Shown in pieces: positions 1-7,154 of a stretch of 8,396 nucleotides of DNA. The position numbers and the translations under genes were made by a program. The stretch is from Candidatus Omnitrophota bacterium (GTDB lineage Bacteria > Hinthialibacterota > Hinthialibacteria > JAKQFZ01), in NCBI GenBank assembly GCA_029558215.1, contig JAKQFZ010000529.1, positions 1 through 8,396 on the forward strand, read 5' to 3'. The first letter of the stretch is position 1. Every line of letters starts with the position of its first letter. The notes below the pieces were generated by a model. That model was not told the DNA's origin, did not search any database, and saw nothing but the letters and a program-made list of their open reading frames with translations.

Positions 1-761
1 CGTCCGTTGTCGGATCAAACGACTTCGGTGAGCTGAAAGATTCGACTGTTGTTGTCGTGACGGCGGGTCTGGCTCGCAAGCCGGGAATGAGCCGCCTGGA
101 TCTTCTGAAGTCAAACGCCAAGATCATCGGTGAACTGACAAGCCATGTGGTGAAATACTCACCAGACGCCATGATCATCATGGTGACCAATCCGGTGGAT
201 GTGATGACCTACCATGCTTTTCGGTGTTCGGGATTCCCATGTAGCAGGGTATTTGGCCAGGCGGGAGTGCTCGACAGTGCTCGGATGGCTGCTTTTGTGG
301 CCATGGAACTGGGTGTGGCGGTTCATACGGTGAACGCGATGGTGCTTGGCGGACATGGGGATGAGATGGTGCCCCTGCCCAGGTTCACGACCGTTTCCGG
401 TGTTCCGATCACTGAGTTGATTTCCTCCGAACGGATCGAAGCCATTTCCGACAGAACTCGAAAGGGTGGCGGGGAGATTGTCAACTTGCTCAAGACCGGA
501 AGCGCCTACTATGCTCCTGCCGCCGCGACGGCTCGGATGGTGCAGGCGGTGCTCCTGGATCGAAAGGAAATCATGCCCGTCTCCGCCTTTCTCAACGGAG
601 AGTACGGGTTGAGTGATCTCTATCTTGGTGTACCGGTCAAACTCGGCGCTGGGGGCGTTGAAGAGGTGGTCTCTCTGAATCTGACCGTTGAAGAGCGTTC
701 CATGCTCCGACAGTCTGCAGAAGTCTATAAAGAGAGCATCAGCCATCTGACATCGGTCTAG
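1..761 (+). CDS. mdh: Malate dehydrogenase, LDH-like type, 5' end cut by window edge
   Basis: This enzyme interconverts malate and oxaloacetate with NAD(H) in the cytoplasm, as part of the TCA cycle. The frame is open from base 3, so the window holds about 252 codons. A usual family member has about 310, so the N-terminal Rossmann start (GxGxxG) is missing. Visible motifs are the substrate loop ARKPGMSR (bases 72-95), whose first Arg marks malate rather than lactate specificity and whose second Arg binds substrate. Next come NPVDVMTY, then LDSAR with the third substrate-binding Arg at 282-284, then the catalytic His in GGHGDEMVP (His codon 354-356). The C-terminal part (AYYAPAAATARMV, GEYGLSDLYLGVPV) also matches the family. 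A GTG at 57-59 lies inside the conserved strand before the substrate loop and is not the start. The gene ends in TAG. The next gene on the same strand is 140 bases away. The family assignment is firm. Confidence 0.95.
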   Translation, partial: SVVGSNDFGELKDSTVVVVTAGLARKPGMSRLDLLKSNAKIIGELTSHVVKYSPDAMIIMVTNPVDVMTYHAFRCSGFPCSRVFGQAGVLDSARMAAFVAMELGVAVHTVNAMVLGGHGDEMVPLPRFTTVSGVPITELISSERIEAISDRTRKGGGEIVNLLKTGSAYYAPAAATARMVQAVLLDRKEIMPVSAFLNGEYGLSDLYLGVPVKLGAGGVEEVVSLNLTVEERSMLRQSAEVYKESISHLTSV

Positions 762-787
762 TCTGATTTGAGAAACGTCTGTTTCAT

Positions 788-805
788 CTCCCCTTTGCAG
801 GGGAG
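788..805 (+). terminator. Possible weak hairpin terminator after mdh
   Basis: CTCCCC (788-793) and GGGGAG (800-805) form a 6 bp GC-rich stem with a 6-base loop, 27 bases after the mdh stop. The bases that follow (TTCTGC) are not a true T-run, so this may be a weak or Rho-aided terminator or simply a leader hairpin. An overlapping alternative stem exists, TTGCAG (795-800) with CTGCAA (808-813). It shares G800 with the first stem, so the two cannot form together. Confidence 0.35.
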
Positions 806-901
806 TTCTGCAACGGTGACTCAGGATCGGTTGGCTGGTGCGGTGCTGGAAACGGTCTTCTTCAGAGCAGATTCCAGAAGGGCAATGGAGGATGAGAAAC
901 A

Positions 902-1558
902 ATGAAACTCCAATGGTTGGGGCATTCGTGTTTTTTGATTGAGTCCTCGGAAGGGGTTCGTGTCATCACTGACCCCTACAAGGCTGGGGCTTTCGGGGGG
1001 GCGTTGTCACTTGGCAAGATCCATGACCGTGCAGATGTGGTGACGGTCAGCCATGAGCATGACGACCACAATGCTGTAGGTCAGGTGCCCGGAAATCCTC
1101 TGATAATGCGTGCTTCCGGGAGTGCCAAGGGTGTTGATTTTCATGTGCTGGACGTCTTTCATGACACCACGCAGGGTAGCGAGCGAGGCAGAAATCGAAT
1201 CTTCCAGTTTGCGATTGACGGGATCGGTATCGTTCATTGTGGTGATCTCGGACACGACCTATCCGCTTCCCAGACAGCCCACTTGAGGGGATGGAGTGCT
1301 GATGTTCTTCTGATTCCTGTTGGGGGATTCTATACCATTGACGCTGCAGCGGCGGATCGTTTGTCAGATGCCCTGGCACCTTCGATCGTAATCCCCATGC
1401 ACGTCAAGCATGCGAAGGTCAACTTTCCCATCGCGCCTGTGGAGGAGTTTCTGAAACGCAGAAAGCAGGTGAAGAGAGTGGGTTCTTCTTGCGTCGAGAT
1501 AACCAGTGATAGCCTGCCTGCAACTTCGGAAACGTGGGTGCTTGAGCCTGCGATGTAG
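902..1558 (+). CDS. Metallo-beta-lactamase-fold hydrolase (UlaG-like, COG2220 type)
   Basis: A 218-residue cytoplasmic metal-dependent hydrolase with no signal peptide. The N-terminus MKLQWLGHSCFLIES is typical of the UlaG-like branch. The metal motif HxHxDH is present as HEHDDH (residues 51-56). Further likely ligands are His112 and Asp115 in HCGDLGH and His167 in IPMHVKH. The glycine-rich strand LIPVGGFYTID is also characteristic. The length matches single-domain members. The start is well supported: GGAGGA at 887-892 lies 9 bases before the ATG. Known relatives include L-ascorbate-6-phosphate lactonase, but no ascorbate or sugar genes lie nearby, so the substrate cannot be named. It follows mdh by 140 bases and could be cotranscribed with it or have its own promoter. 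The fold is sure, the reaction is unknown. Confidence 0.93.
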   Translation: MKLQWLGHSCFLIESSEGVRVITDPYKAGAFGGALSLGKIHDRADVVTVSHEHDDHNAVGQVPGNPLIMRASGSAKGVDFHVLDVFHDTTQGSERGRNRIFQFAIDGIGIVHCGDLGHDLSASQTAHLRGWSADVLLIPVGGFYTIDAAAADRLSDALAPSIVIPMHVKHAKVNFPIAPVEEFLKRRKQVKRVGSSCVEITSDSLPATSETWVLEPAM

Positions 1559-1679
1559 GCTCCGTATGGGCTGCCCGGTTTGGAGCGATCCTTCCCGATC
1601 CTTGGGCATGACGTTGGGCGAGTGTTGTTGCAGAGGCTGAGCAGGCGAGACAAACTGCTGTTCAAGCGATAGAAGACTC

Positions 1680-3680
1680 ATGGCGTATACGGATATGAAA
1701 CATGTTACTACAATACGTTTTCGGATCACTGTATGGTTTGTGATGATCATTCTCATCGCGAATGCCTCACTTTCGTTTGTCACGGTCGTTCACATTGGCA
1801 AAATCACCACGCAGGAAGTGCAGAAGCGTGTTCGCTTCAACCTGAACTCCGCTCGAGGTGTTTATCAATACCATGTTGAGCGCATCTCAACTCTTCTTCA
1901 GGGCGCGGCGATCCGATTCTCACCTGTTCAGACTCCGGATGGAGCGGTGGATCCGCTCCTGAAAGAAGTCCTGAGAAGTCTTCTGGAAGAGAACCGCCTG
2001 GATATGCTGACGGTGATGGACGCCAACGGAATTGTTCTTTACCGCGCACACAACTCCGAGTCCCAAGGGGACAGTCTTCGTGACAATGCGGTGGTGTCCT
2101 TGGCCATCGAATCGAACAAACCATCGCAGGGCACGATTGTTCTGAGCCGAGAGCAACTGGAGCGTGAACACTTCCAACTGGCGGAGCGTGCGCGTCTGCA
2201 AGTGGAGACCACCCCCGCCGCGCGATCACTGCGGGAATCCGTTCAGAGTGAGGGAATGGTCATTGCCGCCGCAGTGCCGTTCTTGACTCTCGCTCATGGC
2301 GAAGAGAGACGTGGGATGATCTATGGAGCCATTCTGTTGAATCGCCGCCATGAGATTGTGGATCGAATTCGAGAGGAACTTTTTGAGAAGGACAAGCAGG
2401 GGAAGAAAGAAACTGGAACAGCGACTTTGTTCCAGGGCGATCTGCGCATTTCGACCAATGTTCTCAAGTCTGACGGAACACGCGCTGTTGGCACTCAGAT
2501 GAGTTCAGAAGTCTACCAACAGGTCATTCTCAAGGGGCAGTTGTGGTCAAAGAGAGCTTTTGTCGTCAACGACTGGTACCTTGCGGCCTATGAGCCAATT
2601 CGTGATCCCAGAGGTCAGATTATCGGTGCCCTCTACGTTGGCCTGCTTGAGGAACCCTTTATCAGACCGATGAGATTGCTGGCTTCGGTGTTTGTCAGCA
2701 TGGTTGCTCTGACGACTCTGTTGAGCCTGGTGCTCCTGACTTTTGTTATCCGTCATGTGTTGAGTCCGATTCATACCATTGTCACCATGTCAGCCAGGGT
2801 GATCGAGGGCGATCTTTCGGCTCGTGTCGGAGTGCGTCCGCCCGGAGAGATGGGGCTGCTGTGTGAGACCATTGACAAGATGGCGGATGCGGTTTCTCTT
2901 CGCGAGGAGCGACTTCAGAAGGCCACCCGAGAACAGATTGGGCAGAGCGAGAAACTGGCGGCAATCGGACGACTGGCCGCGGGTATTGCCCATGAGGTCA
3001 ACAATCCATTGACGGCAGTCCTGACTTTCGCCCATCTGCTTCGGGAATCGCCCAAAGCCGATGACGATCAGAAACAGGATTTGGATGTCATCGTCAGAGA
3101 GACCACGCGCGTTCGGGAGATTGTTCGTGGCCTTCTTGATTTTGCAAGGGAGTCGCCTTCGCGAAGACAGATTCTTGACATCAATGAAATCCTTCAAAGA
3201 ACGCTGAGTCTGCTCAAGAGTCAGAAGGATTTTGGAAAGATAAAGATCGATCTTTGCCTGCAGGACAGTCTTCCACCTGTGATGGGTGACCGCAATCAGA
3301 TGCAGCAAGTTTTTCTGAATCTGTCTCTGAATGCCTGTGAAGCGATGCCCGAAGGAGGCGTCCTTACCGTGACGACGAGACAGGAGGAGTCTACTGTTCG
3401 AGTGTATTTTGCAGATACGGGCTGTGGCATTTCCCAAGAGTTCTTGACCCAGATCTTCGATCCATTCTTCACGACAAAACCGGTGGGGAAGGGAACGGGC
3501 TTGGGGCTGAGCGTCAGTTATGGCATTATCCAGCAGCATGGAGGACAGCTATTGGTGAACAGCACTCCAAACGAAGGTTCGACATTCACGGTTGTGCTCC
3601 AGGTTTGCACCGATCCGGTGTATCTTATCGAAGATGAGCCGGAAGCCGATCGGGGTGCTGCGACTCCTCAACAGGGCTGA
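1680..3680 (+). CDS. Membrane sensor histidine kinase, Cache-HAMP-HisKA-HATPase
   Basis: A 666-residue inner-membrane kinase that should sense a ligand outside the membrane and phosphorylate the response regulator encoded next. A first membrane segment lies at about residues 15-37. An extracytoplasmic domain of about 290 residues follows and ends in NDWYLAAYEPIRD and IIGALYVGLLEEPF, a pattern I associate with double-Cache sensors. The second membrane segment is at about 331-357, then HAMP at about 355-407. The HisKA H-box is GIAHEVNNPL with phospho-acceptor His438. The ATPase domain has an N-box (NLSLNACEAM, Asn551), G1 (DTGCGIS, Asp579), F-box (FDPFFTTK, 593-600) and G2 (GKGTGLGLS, from 603). 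This HisKA type resembles NtrB/ZraS-like kinases. No strong ribosome-binding site precedes the ATG at 1680; the ATG at 1695 is an alternative that would still keep the membrane anchor. The C-terminal tail of about 26 residues is unusual (see findings). Ligand unknown. Confidence 0.93.
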   Translation: MAYTDMKHVTTIRFRITVWFVMIILIANASLSFVTVVHIGKITTQEVQKRVRFNLNSARGVYQYHVERISTLLQGAAIRFSPVQTPDGAVDPLLKEVLRSLLEENRLDMLTVMDANGIVLYRAHNSESQGDSLRDNAVVSLAIESNKPSQGTIVLSREQLEREHFQLAERARLQVETTPAARSLRESVQSEGMVIAAAVPFLTLAHGEERRGMIYGAILLNRRHEIVDRIREELFEKDKQGKKETGTATLFQGDLRISTNVLKSDGTRAVGTQMSSEVYQQVILKGQLWSKRAFVVNDWYLAAYEPIRDPRGQIIGALYVGLLEEPFIRPMRLLASVFVSMVALTTLLSLVLLTFVIRHVLSPIHTIVTMSARVIEGDLSARVGVRPPGEMGLLCETIDKMADAVSLREERLQKATREQIGQSEKLAAIGRLAAGIAHEVNNPLTAVLTFAHLLRESPKADDDQKQDLDVIVRETTRVREIVRGLLDFARESPSRRQILDINEILQRTLSLLKSQKDFGKIKIDLCLQDSLPPVMGDRNQMQQVFLNLSLNACEAMPEGGVLTVTTRQEESTVRVYFADTGCGISQEFLTQIFDPFFTTKPVGKGTGLGLSVSYGIIQQHGGQLLVNSTPNEGSTFTVVLQVCTDPVYLIEDEPEADRGAATPQQG

Positions 3681-3687
3681 GTTTCTC

Positions 3688-5118
3688 ATGAATGATCCTG
3701 CACAAAAAAGTTCTGATAGCAGTCAACGAATTCTCGTCATTGACGATGAGGCCATTATCTGTCTCAGCTGTGAACGCATTCTCGCGAGCGACGGACACAA
3801 AGTGGATTTCCGTAACGATGCCCGTGAAGGGCTTGAGACTGCCATCAAGGGCAACTATGACATCATTCTGCTTGATCTGATGATGCCGGATCTGGGAGGG
3901 TTGGAACTGCTCGACCTGCTCCGTCAGGCTGGGGTCACCTCGGAAGTGATAATCATCACGGGTCATGCTGCTGTACAGACCGCAGTTGAAGCAATGAAGC
4001 GTGGGGCATCGGACTATGTCAACAAACCATTCACACCCGATGAACTGCGCATCAGAGTCGAGAAAGTCATCGAGCATTCCTCACTGATTCGGGAGAAGGC
4101 GAGGTTGCGTCGCGAACTGCAATCCAAGATCGACTTTGAAGGTCTGGTGGGTGAGAGTAAGTCCATGGAGCGGGTTTTTGCGCTTATTCGCCAGGTAGCC
4201 CCAACAGATGGAACGGTCTTGATCACGGGGGAAAGTGGGACAGGCAAAGAAATGGTTGCCCGCGCGATTCACCGGCTCAGTCCACGTGGAGAGAAGCCTT
4301 TTGTCACATGCGACTGCGGCGCTTTGGCGCCGACTCTTCTTGAGAGTGAGTTGTTTGGTCATGTGGAAGGTTCCTTTACCGGAGCCATCGCCTCCAAAGA
4401 AGGTCTCTTCGAAGTCGCGGACACTGGAACTCTTTTCCTTGATGAAGTCTCCAACATCAGTCTGGAGATTCAGGCAAAACTCCTGCGCGTTCTGGAGAGC
4501 CGCAAGGTCAAGAGGGTTGGCGATACAGCGGAAAGGGACGTCAGAATCCGACTCATCGCTGCAACCAATCAGGATCTTGGTGAACTGGTTCAAAAACGTG
4601 ATTTCCGAGCTGACTTGTACTATCGGCTCAATGTCGTTCCGATTCAGGTTCCACCTTTAAGAGATCGCGAGGGGGACATTCCGCTTCTCTGCATGACTTT
4701 TCTTGAGCGATTCAGGAAAGCAACTCGAACCAAAGCCCGGCAGTTCACCCCGCAGGCGATGAACGGACTGCAAGACTACTCCTGGCCTGGAAACGTGCGG
4801 GAGCTTCGAAACATCGTGGAGAGAATCGCAATTCTCTGTCCTTCGGAAACTGTTGACGTTGGCGATCTGCCCGAAGAGATTCGAAGAGTCAGTCTCGATG
4901 GTGTGGTGAGGGCGCTTCCGGTAACGTGGGAGGAATTCAAACGGCTCAAACGCCGGGTGGAGAAGACGGCGGTAGAGGACATTGAGCGTCGCTTTCTCCA
5001 ACAGGCATTGGAACGAACAGGCGGAAATGTGACCAAAGCAGCAGAGAACATTGGGATGCAGCGAACGAATCTGCACGCGCTCATCCAGAAATACGGCATT
5101 TCGGTCAGACAGATGTAG
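3688..5118 (+). CDS. Sigma-54-dependent response regulator, REC-AAA+-Fis (NtrC family)
   Basis: A 476-residue cytoplasmic transcription activator, expected to be phosphorylated by the kinase 7 bases upstream and then to use ATP to open sigma-54 RNA polymerase promoters. The receiver domain (about 13-130) has the acidic pair Asp19-Asp20, phospho-acceptor Asp63 in LLDLMMPD, Thr91 and Lys113 in NKPF. The AAA+ domain (about 150-395) has Walker A GESGTGKE (181-188), the sigma-54 contact loop as GSFTGA (228-233) rather than the commonest GAFTGA, Walker B LFLDEV, the arginine-finger region FRADLYYRL and WPGNVREL. The C-terminal Fis-type helix-turn-helix covers about 432-471 (GGNVTKAAENIGMQRTNLHA). 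The ATG at 3688 is chosen because it starts just before the receiver fold. The frame is open back to 3592 inside the kinase gene, with an ATG at 3634, but that would add a non-conserved leader. AGGG at 3673-3676 is a weak binding site, so translation is probably coupled to the kinase stop. Confidence 0.95.
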   Translation: MNDPAQKSSDSSQRILVIDDEAIICLSCERILASDGHKVDFRNDAREGLETAIKGNYDIILLDLMMPDLGGLELLDLLRQAGVTSEVIIITGHAAVQTAVEAMKRGASDYVNKPFTPDELRIRVEKVIEHSSLIREKARLRRELQSKIDFEGLVGESKSMERVFALIRQVAPTDGTVLITGESGTGKEMVARAIHRLSPRGEKPFVTCDCGALAPTLLESELFGHVEGSFTGAIASKEGLFEVADTGTLFLDEVSNISLEIQAKLLRVLESRKVKRVGDTAERDVRIRLIAATNQDLGELVQKRDFRADLYYRLNVVPIQVPPLRDREGDIPLLCMTFLERFRKATRTKARQFTPQAMNGLQDYSWPGNVRELRNIVERIAILCPSETVDVGDLPEEIRRVSLDGVVRALPVTWEEFKRLKRRVEKTAVEDIERRFLQQALERTGGNVTKAAENIGMQRTNLHALIQKYGISVRQM

Positions 5119-5127
5119 ACGAGCGGT

Positions 5128-5149
5128 GAAAAGTCTTCAGCGTCTTTTC
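5128..5149. terminator. Possible weak bidirectional terminator between convergent genes
   Basis: GAAAAG (5128-5133) and CTTTTC (5144-5149) form an AT-rich inverted repeat with a 10-base loop. It spans the 18-base gap between the regulator stop and the cysS stop and overlaps the last codons of cysS. The stem is short and poor in GC, so its strength is doubtful. It is listed because no other termination signal is visible between the two convergent genes. Confidence 0.25.
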
Positions 5150-6528
5150 CAACGCACCCCCTGAGGAGTGTCTTCCAGCACGATTCCCATCGCAGCCAAC
5201 TGATCTCGGATGGCATCGGCTCCGGCGAAATCCCGTCTTTTTCGGGCAGCTTGTCTCTCGTCAATAAGGCGCTGAATGTCCTGGTCGAGAATCTCATCGT
5301 TGCCGATATCCATGACGTTCATGATTGAGTCAGCGGTCTTGAGAAACTCGAGGGATGCTGTCGCGTCCTGCGGAGTCAGGCTCCTGTCGTCAATGGCTTG
5401 GTTGACCGCTCGGACAAAGTCAAAAACGGCGGCCAACGCGTTGGGCATATCCAGATCGTCGTCCATTGCATCAGAGAATCGCTTTTCGGCTTCTTGTGCC
5501 ATCGGGAAGACGTGTCCAGTACCTGCCGCGTTGGAGGCAACCTCGGTCAGACGCAACACGCAATCCTTCAGGCGATGAACCGAGGATTCGGCCGCTCGAA
5601 GACCGTCAAAAGTAAAGTTCAACGGACTTCTGTAGTGTCCCGAAGCGAGAAGATATCGAATGGCAGCGGGATCGTGTCCTTTCGCCAGCAGATCGCGAAG
5701 CGTGAAGAAATTCCCCTTGGATTTCGACATCTTTTCACCGTCCACCAGCAGGTACCGACAATGCATCCAGTACTTGGCAAACGGTCTGCCGGTCGCCGCT
5801 TCACTTTGGGCGATCTCGTTCTCATGGTGCGGGAAAACGTTGTCTTCGCCACCCGTGTGAATATCAAATGATTCGCCCAGATACTTCATGGACATGGCCG
5901 AACATTCGATGTGCCAACCTGGTCTCCCACGTCCCAACTCGGTGTCCCACCACGCGGATTCCCCTTTGTTGGCCTTCCAAAGAACGAAGTCACGAGCGTC
6001 GTCTTTCTCGTATTCGTCGGCATCCACCCGAGCACCCGACAGCACCTCGTCAGGACGAACTCCTGACAACTTGCCGTATTGCGAGAATGTGGAGAGTCGA
6101 AAATAGAGACTGCCGTCGCGCTCGTAGGTATGACCTTTCTCGATCAGCGTCTTGATGATCGCGATCATCTCGGGAATATGATCCGTTGCCTTGGGATAGA
6201 ACTCGGCTCGCTCGATGCGAAGGGCATCCAGATCCTCAAAGAAGGCCTCAGTGTACTTGGCGGTGAATGTGTAGATGTCCACCCCTTGTACGGTGGAGTC
6301 GCGGATGATCTTGTCCTCGACGTCCGTGATATTCATCACCTGAGTAACCTGATAGCCTCTGTGTTTGAGCCACCGCCTGAGTATGTCCTCGAACACATAA
6401 GCGCGAAAGTTGCCGATGTGGGCAAAGTTGTAGACAGTTGGTCCGCAGGTATACATGCCGACCTTGGGGAACTCGAGAGGAATGAAATCCTCTTTGCGAC
6501 GGCTCATCGTACTGTAGAAACGCAGCAC
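5137..6528 (-). CDS. cysS: Cysteinyl-tRNA synthetase
   Basis: This class I synthetase charges tRNA-Cys with cysteine using ATP, in the cytoplasm. Its 463 residues are the usual length. Visible motifs are the first zinc ligand Cys28 in YTCGPTVYN, the HIGH signature as HIGN (residues 37-40), NITDVEDKII, and Cys209 in WHIECSAMS. The remaining zinc ligands lie in FPHHENEIAQSEA (His234, Glu238), and the KMSKS loop (266-270) is intact. The C-terminal anticodon-binding part ends in VRWKRR. The start is GTG at 6528-6526, supported by a textbook GGAGGTG 6 bases upstream. An in-frame ATG seven codons later (MSRRKEDF) is less well placed. It is convergent with the response regulator and divergent from tatA. 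Function is certain. Confidence 0.98.
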   Translation of the reverse strand: MLRFYSTMSRRKEDFIPLEFPKVGMYTCGPTVYNFAHIGNFRAYVFEDILRRWLKHRGYQVTQVMNITDVEDKIIRDSTVQGVDIYTFTAKYTEAFFEDLDALRIERAEFYPKATDHIPEMIAIIKTLIEKGHTYERDGSLYFRLSTFSQYGKLSGVRPDEVLSGARVDADEYEKDDARDFVLWKANKGESAWWDTELGRGRPGWHIECSAMSMKYLGESFDIHTGGEDNVFPHHENEIAQSEAATGRPFAKYWMHCRYLLVDGEKMSKSKGNFFTLRDLLAKGHDPAAIRYLLASGHYRSPLNFTFDGLRAAESSVHRLKDCVLRLTEVASNAAGTGHVFPMAQEAEKRFSDAMDDDLDMPNALAAVFDFVRAVNQAIDDRSLTPQDATASLEFLKTADSIMNVMDIGNDEILDQDIQRLIDERQAARKRRDFAGADAIRDQLAAMGIVLEDTPQGVRWKRR

Positions 6529-6534
6529 TGATCA

Positions 6535-6541
6535 CACCTCC
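6535..6541 (-). promoter_or_regulatory. cysS ribosome-binding site that decides a GTG start
   Basis: Read on the minus strand, bases 6541-6535 give GGAGGTG, a near-perfect anti-16S match. It lies 6 bases before the GTG at 6528-6526, which favours this codon over the downstream in-frame ATG. Confidence 0.8.
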
Positions 6542-6565
6542 GAGAATCGATCGAAAACCAGGAAC

Positions 6566-6594
6566 AATATCCTTCAGGAGAGAATGTTTGGCAA
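6566..6594 (-). promoter_or_regulatory. Candidate sigma-70-type promoter for cysS
   Basis: On the minus strand TTGCCA (6594-6589, five of six to the -35 consensus) is followed after 17 bases by GATATT (6571-6566, four of six to the -10 consensus). Transcription would start near 6559, giving a leader of about 30 bases before the GTG start. The match was found by eye only. Confidence 0.45.
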
Positions 6595-6636
6595 GGATTT
6601 TTCCCCAAGAGAACAAGATGCTCTGCAACAATGTAG

Positions 6637-6665
6637 TTGACAACCCGAGCGCTGGTTCTTAATGT
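6637..6665 (+). promoter_or_regulatory. Candidate sigma-70-type promoter for tatA
   Basis: A perfect -35 hexamer TTGACA (6637-6642) is followed after 17 bases by TAATGT (6660-6665), which matches only three of six at -10. If used, the leader before tatA is about 70 bases. It would contain the inverted repeat ACGCTCA (6679-6685) with TGAGCGT (6707-6713) and the small hairpins at the ribosome-binding site. The poor -10 keeps confidence low. Confidence 0.35.
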
Positions 6666-6719
6666 AGACAATGCAGAAACGCTCAGATTTTCGGTCTTCT
6701 CGGCGATGAGCGTGCTCTG

Positions 6720-6743
6720 ACATCAGAAGGGATGTGAACATCC
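6720..6743 (+). promoter_or_regulatory. tatA ribosome-binding site within two competing small hairpins
   Basis: The likely binding site AGAAGG (6725-6730) lies 13 bases from the ATG, which is long. GATGT (6731-6735) can pair upstream with ACATC (6720-6724), leaving AGAAGG exposed in the 6-base loop. Alternatively GGATG (6730-6734) pairs downstream with CATCC (6739-6743), with a TGAA tetraloop ending at the base before the ATG. The two pairings exclude each other because they share 6731-6734. The second could shorten the effective spacing or partly hide the site. Confidence 0.35.
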
Positions 6744-6926
6744 ATGGGACGAATTGGACCGACCGAACTCGTTATCATTCTCTGTATCGTCATCCTCATT
6801 TTTGGAGCGAACAGAATCCCACAACTGGCCAAGTCTTTGGGCGAAGGGATTAAGGAATTCCGTAAGTCAGTGAAGACTGCAACCAAAGACGAGGACGACA
6901 GCGCCAAACCGAGCGACAAAGCATAG
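6744..6926 (+). CDS. tatA: Twin-arginine translocase subunit TatA/E
   Basis: A 60-residue inner-membrane protein that polymerises with TatC (and TatB where present) to move folded proteins with twin-arginine signal peptides across the membrane. It shows the whole family pattern: a short N-terminus with IGPTE and the polar Glu8, a single membrane helix at about 9-20, the FG hinge at residues 20-21, then the amphipathic helix (PQLAKSLGEGIKEFRKSV). It ends in a short charged tail. The length is at the short end but normal for TatA/TatE. TatB would be longer and usually carries different hinge residues. No tatC or tatB is in the window, so it stands as a single-gene unit here. It is divergent from cysS, and the next gene is 344 bases downstream. 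The start ATG is the only one that gives the conserved N-terminus. Confidence 0.95.
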   Translation: MGRIGPTELVIILCIVILIFGANRIPQLAKSLGEGIKEFRKSVKTATKDEDDSAKPSDKA

Positions 6927-6969
6927 AAACCGACTTTTCTGACCGAATCGCCTGTTCTCTCCACCCTGC

Positions 6970-6990
6970 CCAAAGGCTTGGCGCCTTTGG
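6970..6990 (+). terminator. Hairpin terminator candidate after tatA
   Basis: CCAAAGGC (6970-6977) pairs perfectly with GCCTTTGG (6983-6990) around a 5-base loop, 43 bases after the tatA stop. The 8 bp stem is convincing, but no T-run follows (next bases ACACCGTG). It is therefore either a Rho-aided or intrinsic-weak terminator or a 3'-end stabilising hairpin. Confidence 0.5.
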
Positions 6991-7124
6991 ACACCGTGCA
7001 CTCTTATTCGCAGCATTCCTCGTTATCGCTAAAGCCGTGCATTCCAAGCAGGTCTGTGCCTGTGGGTGCGTGGGCTATTCCCACCCACTTGGACTCTTGC
7101 TCAGTCAAACACTGAAAACACCTG

Positions 7125-7154
7125 TTGACTATCATTAGTGAACATGGATACATT
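7125..7154 (+). promoter_or_regulatory. Candidate sigma-70-type promoter for the secreted-protein gene
   Basis: TTGACT (7125-7130, five of six) and TACATT (7149-7154, four of six) are separated by 18 bases. The start site would fall near 7160, giving a leader of about 110 bases. The predicted start lies on the palindrome at 7160-7169, as expected for a repressor-controlled promoter. This is inference from spacing by eye. Confidence 0.45.

Noticed and set aside
159..902. Long minus-strand open frame opposite mdh
   Set aside because: It is the shadow of the mdh frame; its protein is rich in His, Arg and Ser, has no recognisable motif, and the plus-strand frame has all malate dehydrogenase motifs.
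2790..3539. Minus-strand open frame of 249 codons opposite the kinase catalytic region
   Set aside because: It lies entirely under the HisKA and ATPase domains, which show every expected motif on the plus strand; the antisense protein looks like no family.
3592..3687. N-terminal extension of the response regulator
   Set aside because: The frame is open but overlaps the kinase gene, has no good binding site, and the added residues precede the receiver fold without conserved character.
6529..6743. T-box or other known riboswitch in the cysS leader
   Set aside because: The candidate leader is only about 30 bases and lacks the long structured region and T-box core.
7088..7104. Sigma-54 -24/-12 promoter (TTGGACTCTTGCT)
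   Set aside because: The GG and GC elements are 6 bases apart instead of 10. TGGCAC strings near 1376, 2488 and 7942 also lack a correctly spaced TTGC and lie within genes.
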